Assembly (NCBI GenBank): GCA_963743595.1
Contig: CAVURW010000259.1
Coordinates: forward strand, 62,001-126,000
Length of the DNA stretch: 64,000 nucleotides
Reading direction: 5' to 3'
Source of the DNA: CAVURW01 sp963743595
Lineage (GTDB): Bacteria > Verrucomicrobiota > Verrucomicrobiia > Methylacidiphilales > UBA1321
Positions 45,200 through 53,584 of this stretch are shown here, piece by piece. The translations under genes were made by a program, and so were the position numbers. Within the stretch, counting starts at the first letter, position 1. Every line of letters begins with the position of its first letter. The notes below the pieces were generated by a model. It saw only the letters and a program-made list of their open reading frames with translations, did not search any database and was not told where the DNA came from.

Positions 45200-45521
45200 T
45201 ATAATCAGTTTAAGCGGGCCCGATCAGGAGGAACGGAGCGTGTGGGATCAGCTTGATAGAACAATGGACGCTTTTCTTTGGCACGGCTTCGGTTAGCACG
45301 GGGTATGCCATCGACCGAACCACCGACGAGACATTCGTTTCCGGGCGAGCTCTACATTTTTTCGAGCAAGCTCCTTTCCTCCTGAATCACGCAACTCTCT
45401 CTTCCGCAATGAACTACAAACGTTCTTCCGTAAATTCGGTTTTTCCGATCAAATCAATTCAATAAGCAACCTAATTTACCGCTTTGTTTCTCCTCTCATT
45501 TGGGGTATTTTTCCGCCGCAG
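45200..45521. other. Intergenic region between divergent genes
   Basis: 322 bp between the deaminase (minus) and the coiled-coil protein (plus). A 70-codon frame from a TTG at 45253 has no protein-like features. The last 100 bp are T-rich and may hold the downstream promoter; no clear box pair is seen. Confidence 0.4.
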
Positions 45522-47027
45522 ATGCCGGAAGATAAGGTCTCCCCAAAAAACAAACCTCCCTCAGGAGGTCCCGTTCTACAAAATGCGGAGTTTGACCTTG
45601 AGGACCTAAACCGGACAATCTCTTTGCCCTTGAAACAGCGTCGCAATCAAAAGTCCCGCGGCCCACGCCCACCCATTCAGCAGCAACCGAAGCCCGTTGT
45701 TGCGGCGGTTGCGGCGCGTTCAGAAACAGCAACCTCTTTGCCCAGCGCGGTGCCCTCCTCTGCACCTGCGGTCGAACCGCAACAACCCGAGCCTATCTCG
45801 GTTGCCGAGCCGATTGCGCCGCTCGTTGTGGCACTGGAACCGCCACCCACAGCAGAAACCATCGCCGCTGCCAGTCCATCCCCTGTCGTCGATGAACCCT
45901 CGAGTGAGTCCGTGAATGAGCCGGTGGAAACACCCGTTGAAGCCGCTAAACCAGAGATCACGGAAATCGCGAACCCTGCACTCGAACCCGCTCCAGCGGC
46001 AGCGAAATCGTCGACCCAGGAGCTTCCTGAGCGGCGTAAAACGGTGCTGAAGATCGAAGAGCAACCGGGCTTGGCTGCCGTGCTTGCTGAGCCGCAAGTG
46101 GAGCCTGAGGCCGAGCCGGTTGAAGAAGAAAAGCCGGTCCTTTATTACACCAACTCTCCCCGACGCGATCGAACCAAAGTGACCCAGGAGCTGCCGGAGG
46201 TGAGGGCTCCCGTGACGTCGACTACTTCGATTGCTGAGGCAACTGTTGAATCGAGCGCCGCAGCTCCCGTTGGCACGAGTATTGCGGAAGAGCCAGAGGC
46301 CGCGACCACCCTTGCAACACCCCCAGTCGCTGCTCCTGAACCGATCCCGCCCGTCGCCGAAAAACCTGTCGAACCTCAACGTGCAATCCAACCGTCGCCT
46401 CAGCCTGAGCCTGCTTCCATGAAATCATCCTCGCCTTACACCTCACGTCCCGGCACCTCCCCGGCCAAGACTAATTCAGCGGCTGGAGGGTCGTCGCCTC
46501 GTAACCCAGTGGGCTTCTCGGATTATAAAGGAAATGTAGAGCGGCAGGCTAAGGAGCAGAAGTCATTCGGTAGCGTACTCAGCATCGTGGTCTATGTGTT
46601 GCTCGCGTTCGTCGTAACCACCGCCGGTCTCGCTGGTTATGGCCTCTACATCCTGAAAGAGCAAGTCAGCGGACAAGCCTCTACGATCCATCAACTGCAG
46701 GACGACGAGAAGGTTACCACAGATGCACTTGCTTCGCGGATCGGCACCCTCGAGCAACAGCTGAAGGATTCCCAGGCGCAGGTGGATCGTCAAAACGAGG
46801 TGCTGCAACAGCAAGAGCAGAAGGTTAATCAGATTCTCTCCGATCTTCATACCGAAGCTGCTTTGCTGGTCACGGCCACCACCAGCATCGGTAACGCTGG
46901 GGCAGCAATCGCCCATGAAAAGAATTTGCGTCAAAATGAAGTGGATGACATTCGCGAGCACATTCGCCATCTGGACAGTCGGCTCTCCGATGTTCGTAAC
47001 GACGTAACCAAGCTTCAGAACCCTTAA
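45522..47027 (+). CDS. Single-pass membrane protein with Pro/Glu/Ala-rich N-terminus and coiled-coil C-terminus
   Basis: 501 residues. Residues 1-340 are low-complexity (many PAPAV, EPEAEP and Ser runs) and probably disordered. A repeated short motif VTQELPE/TQELPERRKTVLKIEE occurs twice. One membrane helix lies at about 350-375 (VLSIVVYVLLAFVVTTAGLAG). Residues 385-495 form a coiled coil (LEQQLKDSQAQVDRQNEVLQ). A type II topology would put the coiled coil in the periplasm. Function unknown; envelope scaffolding is a guess. The next gene begins 4 bp after its stop. Confidence 0.78.
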   Translation: MPEDKVSPKNKPPSGGPVLQNAEFDLEDLNRTISLPLKQRRNQKSRGPRPPIQQQPKPVVAAVAARSETATSLPSAVPSSAPAVEPQQPEPISVAEPIAPLVVALEPPPTAETIAAASPSPVVDEPSSESVNEPVETPVEAAKPEITEIANPALEPAPAAAKSSTQELPERRKTVLKIEEQPGLAAVLAEPQVEPEAEPVEEEKPVLYYTNSPRRDRTKVTQELPEVRAPVTSTTSIAEATVESSAAAPVGTSIAEEPEAATTLATPPVAAPEPIPPVAEKPVEPQRAIQPSPQPEPASMKSSSPYTSRPGTSPAKTNSAAGGSSPRNPVGFSDYKGNVERQAKEQKSFGSVLSIVVYVLLAFVVTTAGLAGYGLYILKEQVSGQASTIHQLQDDEKVTTDALASRIGTLEQQLKDSQAQVDRQNEVLQQQEQKVNQILSDLHTEAALLVTATTSIGNAGAAIAHEKNLRQNEVDDIREHIRHLDSRLSDVRNDVTKLQNP

Positions 47028-47031
47028 CACC

Positions 47032-47571
47032 ATGGCATCGGTCGAGTTCAAACGAGTTCTTTTTGAGTGGGGCGTTCGCTTCCAGCGAATTAAAGAGATT
47101 CTCTCGCCGAATACATGGGATGACCGGGAATGGCGGCAGTTTGCCCAAGCCTTGGCGCTGCTCGTGCGCGATCACGGCCGGAGTTGGATCATTGAACCCA
47201 ACGTTTACTGGGATCTGCGCTGGAAATTGCAATGCGGCGGTGAATTGGTTTGCCAGATCGAGCACACGCCTGATGTGAAGACCTCGCTAGTCGTGGCGCA
47301 GAACGGCGGTTTTGCTTCAGAAAGCGGGAGTTACACCTGGATGTGGGCGGAATTTGACCCGAACGGTGATTTCGCTCGCGATCCCTATTTCGTGAACGGG
47401 ACGTGGCGTGAGGCGCTTACGGCGCTCTTGATTCCACTGGACCGGCAATCGTCCTACCTATTGGCGGGTCGCGCCGAGACGCCCGATGCGCTGCTCTTGC
47501 AAGAAGGCGCACGCCCCAATGATGCGGCCTCTGTGCCGATGCTCATGCCGTCGAAGACGCACAAGGCGTGA
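47032..47571 (+). CDS. Hypothetical protein, operon partner of the coiled-coil membrane protein
   Basis: 179 residues, soluble, Trp-rich (about ten Trp: DDREWRQFAQ, RSWIIEPNVYWDLRWK, GSYTWMWAEFD). It has no signal peptide or membrane segment and no recognised domain. The ATG is only 4 bp after the coiled-coil gene stop (TAACACCATG), so the two are almost certainly co-expressed, possibly as a cytoplasmic partner of its N-terminal part. Confidence 0.7.
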   Translation: MASVEFKRVLFEWGVRFQRIKEILSPNTWDDREWRQFAQALALLVRDHGRSWIIEPNVYWDLRWKLQCGGELVCQIEHTPDVKTSLVVAQNGGFASESGSYTWMWAEFDPNGDFARDPYFVNGTWREALTALLIPLDRQSSYLLAGRAETPDALLLQEGARPNDAASVPMLMPSKTHKA

Positions 47572-47585
47572 CGCCGGATGAGTGC

Positions 47586-48038
47586 TTAGCGCCGACTTTT
47601 CATGACTTGAGCGATTTCGCGTTTAGCATCGGCTTTTTTCATGTCTTGCCGTTTATCGCCGCTGTTCTTACCGACTCCAACACCGAGCAACACCTTGAGT
47701 CGTCGATTCTTCCAGTACATTTTTAAGGCCACAAGCGCGCGGCCTTTGACCGAGATTTGGGAGAAGAGCTTCCGGATTTCTACCTTGTGGAGCAGGAGTC
47801 GCCGCACCGCTTTCGGCTCGTGATTGAAAAAGCTGGCCTGTTTGTAGGGCTGAATATCGAAGTTGTAGAGCCACGCCTCTTCCTTTTCGATTCGTGCGAA
47901 GGCGTCGGATAAATTCCCTTGGCCGGCGCGGATCGATTTGACCTCTGTTCCCTTCAGAACCAGGCCCGCCTCGTACGTATCCAGGATCTGGTAATCCCGA
48001 AGGGCTTTTCGATTTACAATTACTGGCGAGTCACTCAC
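47586..48038 (-). CDS. smpB: SsrA-binding protein SmpB
   Basis: 150 residues with the SmpB signatures: NRKALRDYQILDTYEAGLVL, LKGTEVKSIRAGQGNLSDAF, and the end KLLLGVGVGKN-type block (KVLLGVGVGKNSGDKR). With tmRNA it rescues stalled ribosomes. The start is a GTG at 48038, lying inside a perfect palindrome TCACGGT-a-ACCGTGA (48035-48049), and no Shine-Dalgarno is visible. The tmRNA gene was not found in the window. Confidence 0.95.
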   Translation of the reverse strand: MSDSPVIVNRKALRDYQILDTYEAGLVLKGTEVKSIRAGQGNLSDAFARIEKEEAWLYNFDIQPYKQASFFNHEPKAVRRLLLHKVEIRKLFSQISVKGRALVALKMYWKNRRLKVLLGVGVGKNSGDKRQDMKKADAKREIAQVMKSRR

Positions 48039-48136
48039 GGTAACCGTGAAGTGTACCAGAGGCGCGCCAGAAAGAGTAGGCTAAAGGCTGGAGCATTTTC
48101 CGGTTACGAGAATTAATCTTGCTCTATTCGCCACAA

Positions 48137-48168
48137 AAAGCGGCTGACTCGTTGGAATCAGCCGCTTT
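48137..48168 (-). terminator. Rho-independent terminator
   Basis: AAAGCGGCTGA (48137-48147) and TCAGCCGCTTT (48158-48168) form a perfect 11-bp stem with a 10-base loop, ending in a run of five T on the minus strand. It lies just downstream of the His/Tyr-rich exported protein gene (ends at 48193) and before smpB, and so separates the two transcripts. Confidence 0.88.
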
Positions 48169-48192
48169 AAATGTGTTAATTGTTACTCTAGA

Positions 48193-48468
48193 TTAGAACT
48201 GGACGTTGAAGAATATTCCGTTGCTCCAAAAACCATATTGGCCATTGAAGAACACGACATGATGGTGATGCCAGTAATAATCGTGATGATAGCTGGGTTG
48301 ATAATATCCGCCATGGTAGCCATTGTTGGAGTATCCTTCGTGGGAATAACCGTTATTGGAGTTTCCTCCGTGGTTCCATCCGTCCGCCATAGCGACAGGT
48401 GTTGTACCAAGCGCAAAAGCGGAAACAGTGAGTGTTGCAATGAGGAGTTTGAGTGATTTGATGTTCAT
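48193..48468 (-). CDS. Small exported Gly/His/Tyr/Asn-rich protein
   Basis: About 91 residues from ATG 48468 (MNIKSLKLLIATL), supported by the AGAGATTC purine stretch upstream; a longer frame to 48528 lacks one. The signal peptide ends near PVAMADG. The mature part is a repeat of NNGYSHEGYSNNGYHGGYY followed by a His cluster (HHDYYWHHHH). It may bind metal or belong to the envelope; function unknown. A strong terminator follows. Confidence 0.75.
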   Translation of the reverse strand: MNIKSLKLLIATLTVSAFALGTTPVAMADGWNHGGNSNNGYSHEGYSNNGYHGGYYQPSYHHDYYWHHHHVVFFNGQYGFWSNGIFFNVQF

Positions 48469-48537
48469 AAGTGAATCTCTTTCTACTAGATTAGATGTCT
48501 GAGAAAGGGAAAGTATCACTAAAACCACATTACAAAT

Positions 48538-49644
48538 TTAAAAGGATGACAACGTAAGCCGTAAACGACTCTTAAAATCGAGCAGAAACTTCTCGTTATC
48601 CGGCCCCATCGGAATCACGGCCCGGCGCACCTTTTTGCGGAAGAGCTTTAGGTTTTCCTCCGCGCCGGGAAGATCCATTTTATTCCCCACAATCAGGTAG
48701 GGACGCTCGGCCAATTCCTTTTGATAGAGGCGAATCTCCTTGCGGAGCATCGCAAAATCATCGCGTGGATCACGGCCTTCCGAGCCCGCCATATCGATGA
48801 CGAACAGCAGGAGACGGCAACGTTCGATGTGCCGGAGAAACTCGTGACCGAGTCCGACGCCCGCATGCGCGCCTTCGATCAGACCGGGAATATCGGCCAC
48901 AGTTAGCCGCGCGAAATCGGGGTATTCCAGAACGCCGATGGTCGGTTCTAGCGTTGTAAACGGGTACGGCGCGATCTTCGGGTGCGCGTGGGAAATTCGG
49001 CTGAGGAGTGTCGATTTACCGGCGTTCGGGTAGCCGACTAGACCAGCGTCGGCGATGGACTTAAGCTCAAGCTGGAACTGCCCTTTCTCGCCCGTTTCCC
49101 CCTCCTCGTACCGGCGAGGGGCTTGGTTCACCGAAGACTTAAAGTTCATGTTACCGCGTCCGCCCCGTCCGCCTTTGCAGAGGACAAATCGTTGCCCGGC
49201 TTGAACAAGATCGGCGACGAGTTCCAGAGGAACGGTGCGGTCAGGGAGCGGCACCAAATCGCCCACGCCGGGTTCAATCGGTGGAAGGTTGAGCGCTTCT
49301 TCATCGGGGTCGGGCTCGCGAATTCGCGCTTCAGCGATGAGGGCTTCAGGCATGCGGCTGACGACCGTGCCGGGAGGGACTTCGATGATACAATCGAGCC
49401 CACCTTTGCCGGTCATTTGCCGTTTACCGCCGGACTCACCATTTTTGGCGAATTGATGGGGCGAGTAACGCAGCTTGATCAAATTATTTATCTGCGGATT
49501 AACCACCACGACCACATCGCCGCCTTTGCCGCCGTTACCGCCATCCGGACCACCCTCCGGTCGGTTCTTTTCTCTTAAAAAGCTGCAAATACCGGTTCCC
49601 CCGTTACCAGCTCGAGCCATGATTCGTACGCGATCGACAAACAT
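48538..49644 (-). CDS. obgE: GTPase Obg/CgtA
   Basis: 368 residues. The glycine-rich Obg fold (1-160) has GGKGGDVVVVVNPQINNL and KGGRGGRGN. The G domain follows with G1 GYPNAGKSTLL, G3 DIPGLIEGAHAG and G4 NKMDL. Obg GTPases take part in 50S ribosome maturation and stress control. It is the last gene of rplU-rpmA-obgE, the usual order. A GC-rich hairpin lies directly before its start. Confidence 0.97.
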   Translation of the reverse strand: MFVDRVRIMARAGNGGTGICSFLREKNRPEGGPDGGNGGKGGDVVVVVNPQINNLIKLRYSPHQFAKNGESGGKRQMTGKGGLDCIIEVPPGTVVSRMPEALIAEARIREPDPDEEALNLPPIEPGVGDLVPLPDRTVPLELVADLVQAGQRFVLCKGGRGGRGNMNFKSSVNQAPRRYEEGETGEKGQFQLELKSIADAGLVGYPNAGKSTLLSRISHAHPKIAPYPFTTLEPTIGVLEYPDFARLTVADIPGLIEGAHAGVGLGHEFLRHIERCRLLLFVIDMAGSEGRDPRDDFAMLRKEIRLYQKELAERPYLIVGNKMDLPGAEENLKLFRKKVRRAVIPMGPDNEKFLLDFKSRLRLTLSSF

Positions 49645-49653
49645 AAAAATGAA

Positions 49654-49684
49654 GGGCGGGCTCCTCGATTAAGAAGACCCGCCC
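49654..49684 (-). terminator. GC hairpin between rpmA and obgE, possible attenuator
   Basis: GGGCGGG (49654-49660) pairs with CCCGCCC (49678-49684). On the minus strand it is followed by TTCATTTTT and then the obgE ATG, so it has terminator form yet sits 9 bp before the start codon. It could reduce read-through from the abundant ribosomal-protein transcript into obgE. There is no Shine-Dalgarno between hairpin and ATG. Confidence 0.55.
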
Positions 49685-49709
49685 GGTTTTGGGAGAAGAC
49701 TATCAAGGG

Positions 49710-49988
49710 CTAGACAGCCACGGGTAGAGCAGCAGCAGCCGTGGTCGGAAGCAGAACGTGAATGCGGCGATTTTCGCGGTCGAACTTCACGATGCCGTCG
49801 ATGAGCGCGAACAGCGTGAAATCACGGCCCATGCCGACATTGTTGCCGGGGCGAAAACGTGTGCCGCGCTGACGAATGATGATGTTTCCGGCGCGAACGG
49901 CTTCGCTACCATATTTTTTGACGCCAAGACGTTTGCTAACGCTATCGCGTCCGTTCTTAACACTACCTTGACCTTTCTTATGTGCCAT
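49710..49988 (-). CDS. rpmA: 50S ribosomal protein L27
   Basis: 92 residues, starting MAHKKGQGSVKNGRDS and continuing RLGVKKYGSEAVRAGNIIIR and GTRFRPGNNVGMGRDFTLFA, the fully conserved L27 core. It lacks the N-terminal extension that is cleaved in Firmicutes. The C-terminal tail is Ala-rich (TTAAAALPVAV), a small oddity. Part of the rplU-rpmA-obgE operon. Confidence 0.97.
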   Translation of the reverse strand: MAHKKGQGSVKNGRDSVSKRLGVKKYGSEAVRAGNIIIRQRGTRFRPGNNVGMGRDFTLFALIDGIVKFDRENRRIHVLLPTTAAAALPVAV

Positions 49989-50020
49989 GAGGGTACTCTT
50001 TCTTTTTTAAAATGGGTTAA

Positions 50021-50335
50021 TTAGATGGCGATGCTGGTGACCTTAACGCGGCTGAGTTGTTGGCGATGACCAACCGTCCGGTGATAACCTTCCCGGCGTT
50101 GGTACTTGTAAGCGACGACCTTCTTGGCCTTTATCTCTTCGACCAGTTCCAGGCCGACCTTTGCGCCCGAAACGGTGGGTTTGCCAATATGGGACTGGCC
50201 ATCGCGCACCACCAGGAGAACGTCTGAGATGGTGATGGTCTTCTCGTTTTCAGGAAAATCCTGAAGTTCGATATCGAGAGTATCTCCCTCGGTAACTTTA
50301 TATTGCTTTCCCCCGGCGCGAATAACGGCAAACAT
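50021..50335 (-). CDS. rplU: 50S ribosomal protein L21
   Basis: 104 residues from ATG 50335 (MFAVIRAGGKQYKVTEGD); an upstream start at 50383 would add an untypical tail. GAKVGLELVEEIKAKKVVAYKYQRR and the end GHRQQLSRVKV match L21. It binds 23S rRNA. First gene of the operon; its promoter must lie in the about 115 bp shared with the divergent squalene-hopene cyclase gene. Confidence 0.97.
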   Translation of the reverse strand: MFAVIRAGGKQYKVTEGDTLDIELQDFPENEKTITISDVLLVVRDGQSHIGKPTVSGAKVGLELVEEIKAKKVVAYKYQRREGYHRTVGHRQQLSRVKVTSIAI

Positions 50336-50451
50336 GATGTGGCTCCCTAAAATTTGTGATGTTGGAACCTGCGATACTATCAAGCGTCGGGGTTAAGGCA
50401 AGCGGAAAAAGAAAGGAGGCTCGAATTTCGCGATGCTGGGAGGAGATTCCG

Positions 50452-52497
50452 TTGACCAGCAGGCCTCAAATTCATTATCCTCCCATGCTCACCATGAGCA
50501 TTGCTCCGACCCCCGCCCCTGCACCGATTCCTCCTCGCAATACAATCACGGTAGCGCCCGAAGCGTTCAAGGCGCGCTCCCCTCTCGGACAAAGCGCTGC
50601 GGAGGCGATTCGCAAGTCTCAAGAATATTTGCTCAGCATTCAAAAGCCGGACGGGCATTGGGTTGGGGAGCTCTTTGTCGATACCACGCTCATCTCGGAT
50701 ATCGTGGCGCTCATGCACTGGATGGGCGACGTCGATTTCAGCAAGCAAGCCCGTTGCGTCAAGCATTTGCTCGATCGTCAGATGCCCGATGGCGGCTGGA
50801 ATATCTACGCGGGCGGGCCGAGTGAACTGAATAGCACGGTAAAAGCCTATTTCAGCCTGAAGCTGGCCGGTTTTTCGCCCGATGATCCCCGCATGATCGG
50901 TGCGCACGATACGATTGTGCGCCTAGGGGGTATTCCCCGCGCGAACACCTACACGAAATTGTTCTTGGCGATGTTTGGGCAGTATCCCTGGAAGCATTTG
51001 CCGATCATTCCCGTTGAGATCATTTTGTTACCGAATTGGCTTTTCTTTAATATCTACGAGATGTCGTCATGGAGCCGCGCGATGGTCGTGCCCCTCTCGA
51101 TCATCAACCACTTTAAGCCGACCAAGTTTTTGCCCCCAGAAAAGCAGCTTCATGAGCTTTTTCCCTACGGAACTGAGCACTCGGACTTGGGCCTGAAATT
51201 CGATTCCAAGCTCTTCACCTGGAAGAATTTCTTCCTCGGCTGGAATCGCGTCCTCACCTTTCTGGACACCCTGCCGTGGAAGCCCTTTCGCAGTGCTGCC
51301 CTGAAAAAAGCGGAAGCCTGGATATTAGAGCGCGTCGCCCCCGGTTCTGACGGCCTCGGAGCAATTTTCCCCTCGATGATGTACACGCTCATGGCGCTGA
51401 AAACGCTGGGGTACGGCGATGAAAACCCGGTCATGCGCAAGTGCATAAAAGACTTCCTCGATTTAGAGGTCTACGACGAAAAGAATAACGATTTCCGGAT
51501 GCAGCCCTGCTTCTCACCTATCTGGGATTCCGCCATCACTGCATTTTCGCTTTCGGAGTCCGGCGTGCCGAAAGACGATCCTCGCCTGCAAAAATGTGCG
51601 GAGTGGATGATCGCGCGTGAGGTGAAAGATTTTCGTGGTGATTGGAAGCACAAGAACCCGACTAAGCACACGTCCGGCTGGGCGTTCGAGTATAATAACA
51701 AGTACTACCCAGATGTGGACGACACTTTTAAGGTGCTCATGGCCCTCAGCGTGATCCAGTTGCCCGATGAAAAGACGAAAAAAGAGGTGATGGACCGGGC
51801 GCTGGCGTGGGCCGCCAGTTTCCAATGCAAAAACGGCGGCTACGGGGCGTTCGACAAGGACGTGACGAAGAAGTGGCTCCAAGACGTTCCCTTTGCCGAT
51901 CACAACGCGATTCTCGATCCACCTTGCAGCGATATCACCTCCCGCGCGGTGGAGGTGTTTGGCCGGATGGGCATGAGCAGCAAAACGCCGATGATCAAAC
52001 GCGCGCTGCGGTTTATCAAAGAGACGCAGTTGCCGGATGGATCGTGGGAAGGGCGCTGGGGCGTGAATTATATTTACGGAACGTGGCTCGTGTTGCGCGG
52101 ACTCCGGCAGATCGGCGAGGACATGAATCAAGATTGGATATTACGCGGTCGGCAGTGGATCGAATCGTGTCAAAATCCCGATGGCGGCTGGGGAGAATCG
52201 CCGGCGACTTACGAAAACCCGAAGCTGAAGGGTCGCGGCGAAAGCACACCTTCACAAACGGCGTGGGCATTGATGGGTCTGGTAGCGGCGAGTGATCGAA
52301 CGACCCAATATATTCGGCGTGGCGTGGAGTATTTGTGCCGTACCCAGAATCCGGATGGGTCCTGGACAGAAAACTTGATTACAGGTACAGGATTCCCAAA
52401 AGTATTCTATCTAAAATATGATATGTACCGGAATAATTGGCCTTTGTTGGCATTGGCTGACTACTCGAAATTGGCCGCTAAAGAGGGTCAATTTTAG
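50452..52497 (+). CDS. shc: Squalene--hopene cyclase
   Basis: About 681 residues, normal for the family. Several QW motifs are seen (QKPDGHWVGEL, QMPDGGWNIYAGG, QLPDGSWEGRWG, QNPDGGWGES, QNPDGSWTEN), and the catalytic DVDDT box lies near residue 421. The enzyme cyclises squalene to hopene, the base of hopanoid membrane lipids. A TTG at 50452 has an excellent ribosome site (GGGAGGAG, 6-bp spacing) and is taken as start; ATGs at 50485 and 50494 lack one. No other hopanoid genes are adjacent. Confidence 0.96.
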   Translation: MTSRPQIHYPPMLTMSIAPTPAPAPIPPRNTITVAPEAFKARSPLGQSAAEAIRKSQEYLLSIQKPDGHWVGELFVDTTLISDIVALMHWMGDVDFSKQARCVKHLLDRQMPDGGWNIYAGGPSELNSTVKAYFSLKLAGFSPDDPRMIGAHDTIVRLGGIPRANTYTKLFLAMFGQYPWKHLPIIPVEIILLPNWLFFNIYEMSSWSRAMVVPLSIINHFKPTKFLPPEKQLHELFPYGTEHSDLGLKFDSKLFTWKNFFLGWNRVLTFLDTLPWKPFRSAALKKAEAWILERVAPGSDGLGAIFPSMMYTLMALKTLGYGDENPVMRKCIKDFLDLEVYDEKNNDFRMQPCFSPIWDSAITAFSLSESGVPKDDPRLQKCAEWMIAREVKDFRGDWKHKNPTKHTSGWAFEYNNKYYPDVDDTFKVLMALSVIQLPDEKTKKEVMDRALAWAASFQCKNGGYGAFDKDVTKKWLQDVPFADHNAILDPPCSDITSRAVEVFGRMGMSSKTPMIKRALRFIKETQLPDGSWEGRWGVNYIYGTWLVLRGLRQIGEDMNQDWILRGRQWIESCQNPDGGWGESPATYENPKLKGRGESTPSQTAWALMGLVAASDRTTQYIRRGVEYLCRTQNPDGSWTENLITGTGFPKVFYLKYDMYRNNWPLLALADYSKLAAKEGQF

Positions 52498-52571
52498 GGA
52501 TCTTTCCCTCTGAATTACCTTTGCATCGGATTTTTTGAAACTAACATCACAGCGCAACGTCTAAAACCACA

Positions 52572-52964
52572 ATGTCATATCCGTATCGTTTCATAATACT
52601 TGTCATACCGCTCCTCCTTTCCGGCTGTGCGGACGATGATAATCTGATTGTTTCTAACCCGCCTCCCGCTCCTTATCCGCCACCCCCACCACCGCCAAGC
52701 GCTGTTTACGTCCCTGCACCCGCACCCCCACCGGCAGTCGTTTACGCTCCGGGGCCGCCACCCCCTGCGCAGTACGAAGTGTTGCCGCCACCTCCCTTCT
52801 ACGGGGCTGCGTGGATCCCTGGGCATTGGCATTGGAACGGCTACGCTTATGTGTGGCATCATGGCCACTACGCTCAACCGCCTCATCCTCATGCAGTTTA
52901 TCAGCCCGGCGTTTGGATCAACATTGGTGGCAGCTGGGGCTGGCACGAAGGTCGTTTCCATTAA
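52572..52964 (+). CDS. Pro-rich lipoprotein with WxxGxW-type motif
   Basis: 130 residues. The lipoprotein signal ends LLLSGC (lipobox). The next 50 residues are almost all Pro/Ala/Val/Tyr, followed by AAWIPGHWHWNGYAYVWHHGHY and PGVWINIGGSWGWHEGRFH, the YxWxxGHW repeats of small WxxGxW/YXWGXW proteins. Probably an envelope lipoprotein of unknown role; it follows shc by about 75 bp. Confidence 0.82.
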   Translation: MSYPYRFIILVIPLLLSGCADDDNLIVSNPPPAPYPPPPPPPSAVYVPAPAPPPAVVYAPGPPPPAQYEVLPPPPFYGAAWIPGHWHWNGYAYVWHHGHYAQPPHPHAVYQPGVWINIGGSWGWHEGRFH

Positions 52965-53104
52965 GGACGCAGCGGGTTCCCCTTGGCAGATCTGACAGTG
53001 GCTTAGCGCTCGGCTTTAGTCACTGCGGTCCGCTAGGGACATTTTGATTTGATCTGGATACTGTTGTTCGTTATTCTTCGCCCTCACTCAAACCAGGAGA
53101 ACGT

Positions 53105-53349
53105 ATGGCATCTATTATCAATCAACTGGACGACGCGCCCTTTTTTCGAAACGAGTAGCAAGCGCCGTCGTGGATTCCCCTCAGAAACGAAGGTCAAAAA
53201 GGGGCATCGAATCGTTAACGGGAACAAAGAGCTGATGGAAAAGCTCGGTCGCAATGACCTCTGTCCTTGCGGCTCCAGCCGGAAATTTCAAGAAGTGTTG
53301 TCTACGTACCGGACGACATGATGGGGCCCTGCGCGACCACTACTTTTAG
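53105..53349 (+). pseudogene. SEC-C motif protein, broken by two single-base insertions
   Basis: From ATG 53105, behind a good AGGAGA ribosome site, the frame starts MASIINQLDDAPFF and stops early. Removing one T from TTTTTT (53141-53146) continues it as KRRRGFPSETKVKKG then ELMEKLGRNDLCPCGSS. Removing one T from AAATTT near 53287 restores KKCCLRTGRHDGALRDHYF and a stop at 53347-53349. The repaired protein has 80 residues and the complete zinc-binding CPCGSxRKFKKCC of SEC-C. Both faults are extra Ts in homopolymers, so sequence error is as likely as decay. Confidence 0.7.
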
Positions 53350-53584
53350 GTAATGGCCGTCGAACGAACGTAAGTAACGGGAACCCCGCTTTTCGTTACT
53401 TAGGTTCCTTTCATGTTTCTCCAGCTTCGACCGCTGGTTTAATAGCCTCAATCCTGACATCACCGGTCGCGGCGGATTCGGCAGGGGTGCAACTACGGAT
53501 TTGCTCAAGAAGCGTATGCATCAGTGCATCAGTGCATCAGTGACAGGGAATCGACTCTCCCGGCCCTTTTGAACGGCAGGCGAG
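53350..53584. other. Non-coding stretch with a short tandem repeat
   Basis: No gene is seen. GCATCAGT is repeated three times at 53518-53541. The stretch separates the broken SEC-C gene from the convergent rpoN end. Confidence 0.5.

Noticed and set aside
45253..45465. 70-codon frame from a TTG
   Set aside because: No ribosome site, no domain, atypical composition.
45720..46391. 223-codon minus-strand frame opposite the coiled-coil protein
   Set aside because: Antisense of a low-complexity Pro/Glu/Ala region; Arg/Gly/Phe-rich and without domains.
53380..53520. Possible fragment of an RND transporter (SSFDRWFNSL-like text)
   Set aside because: Only a few residues fit and there is no frame continuity.
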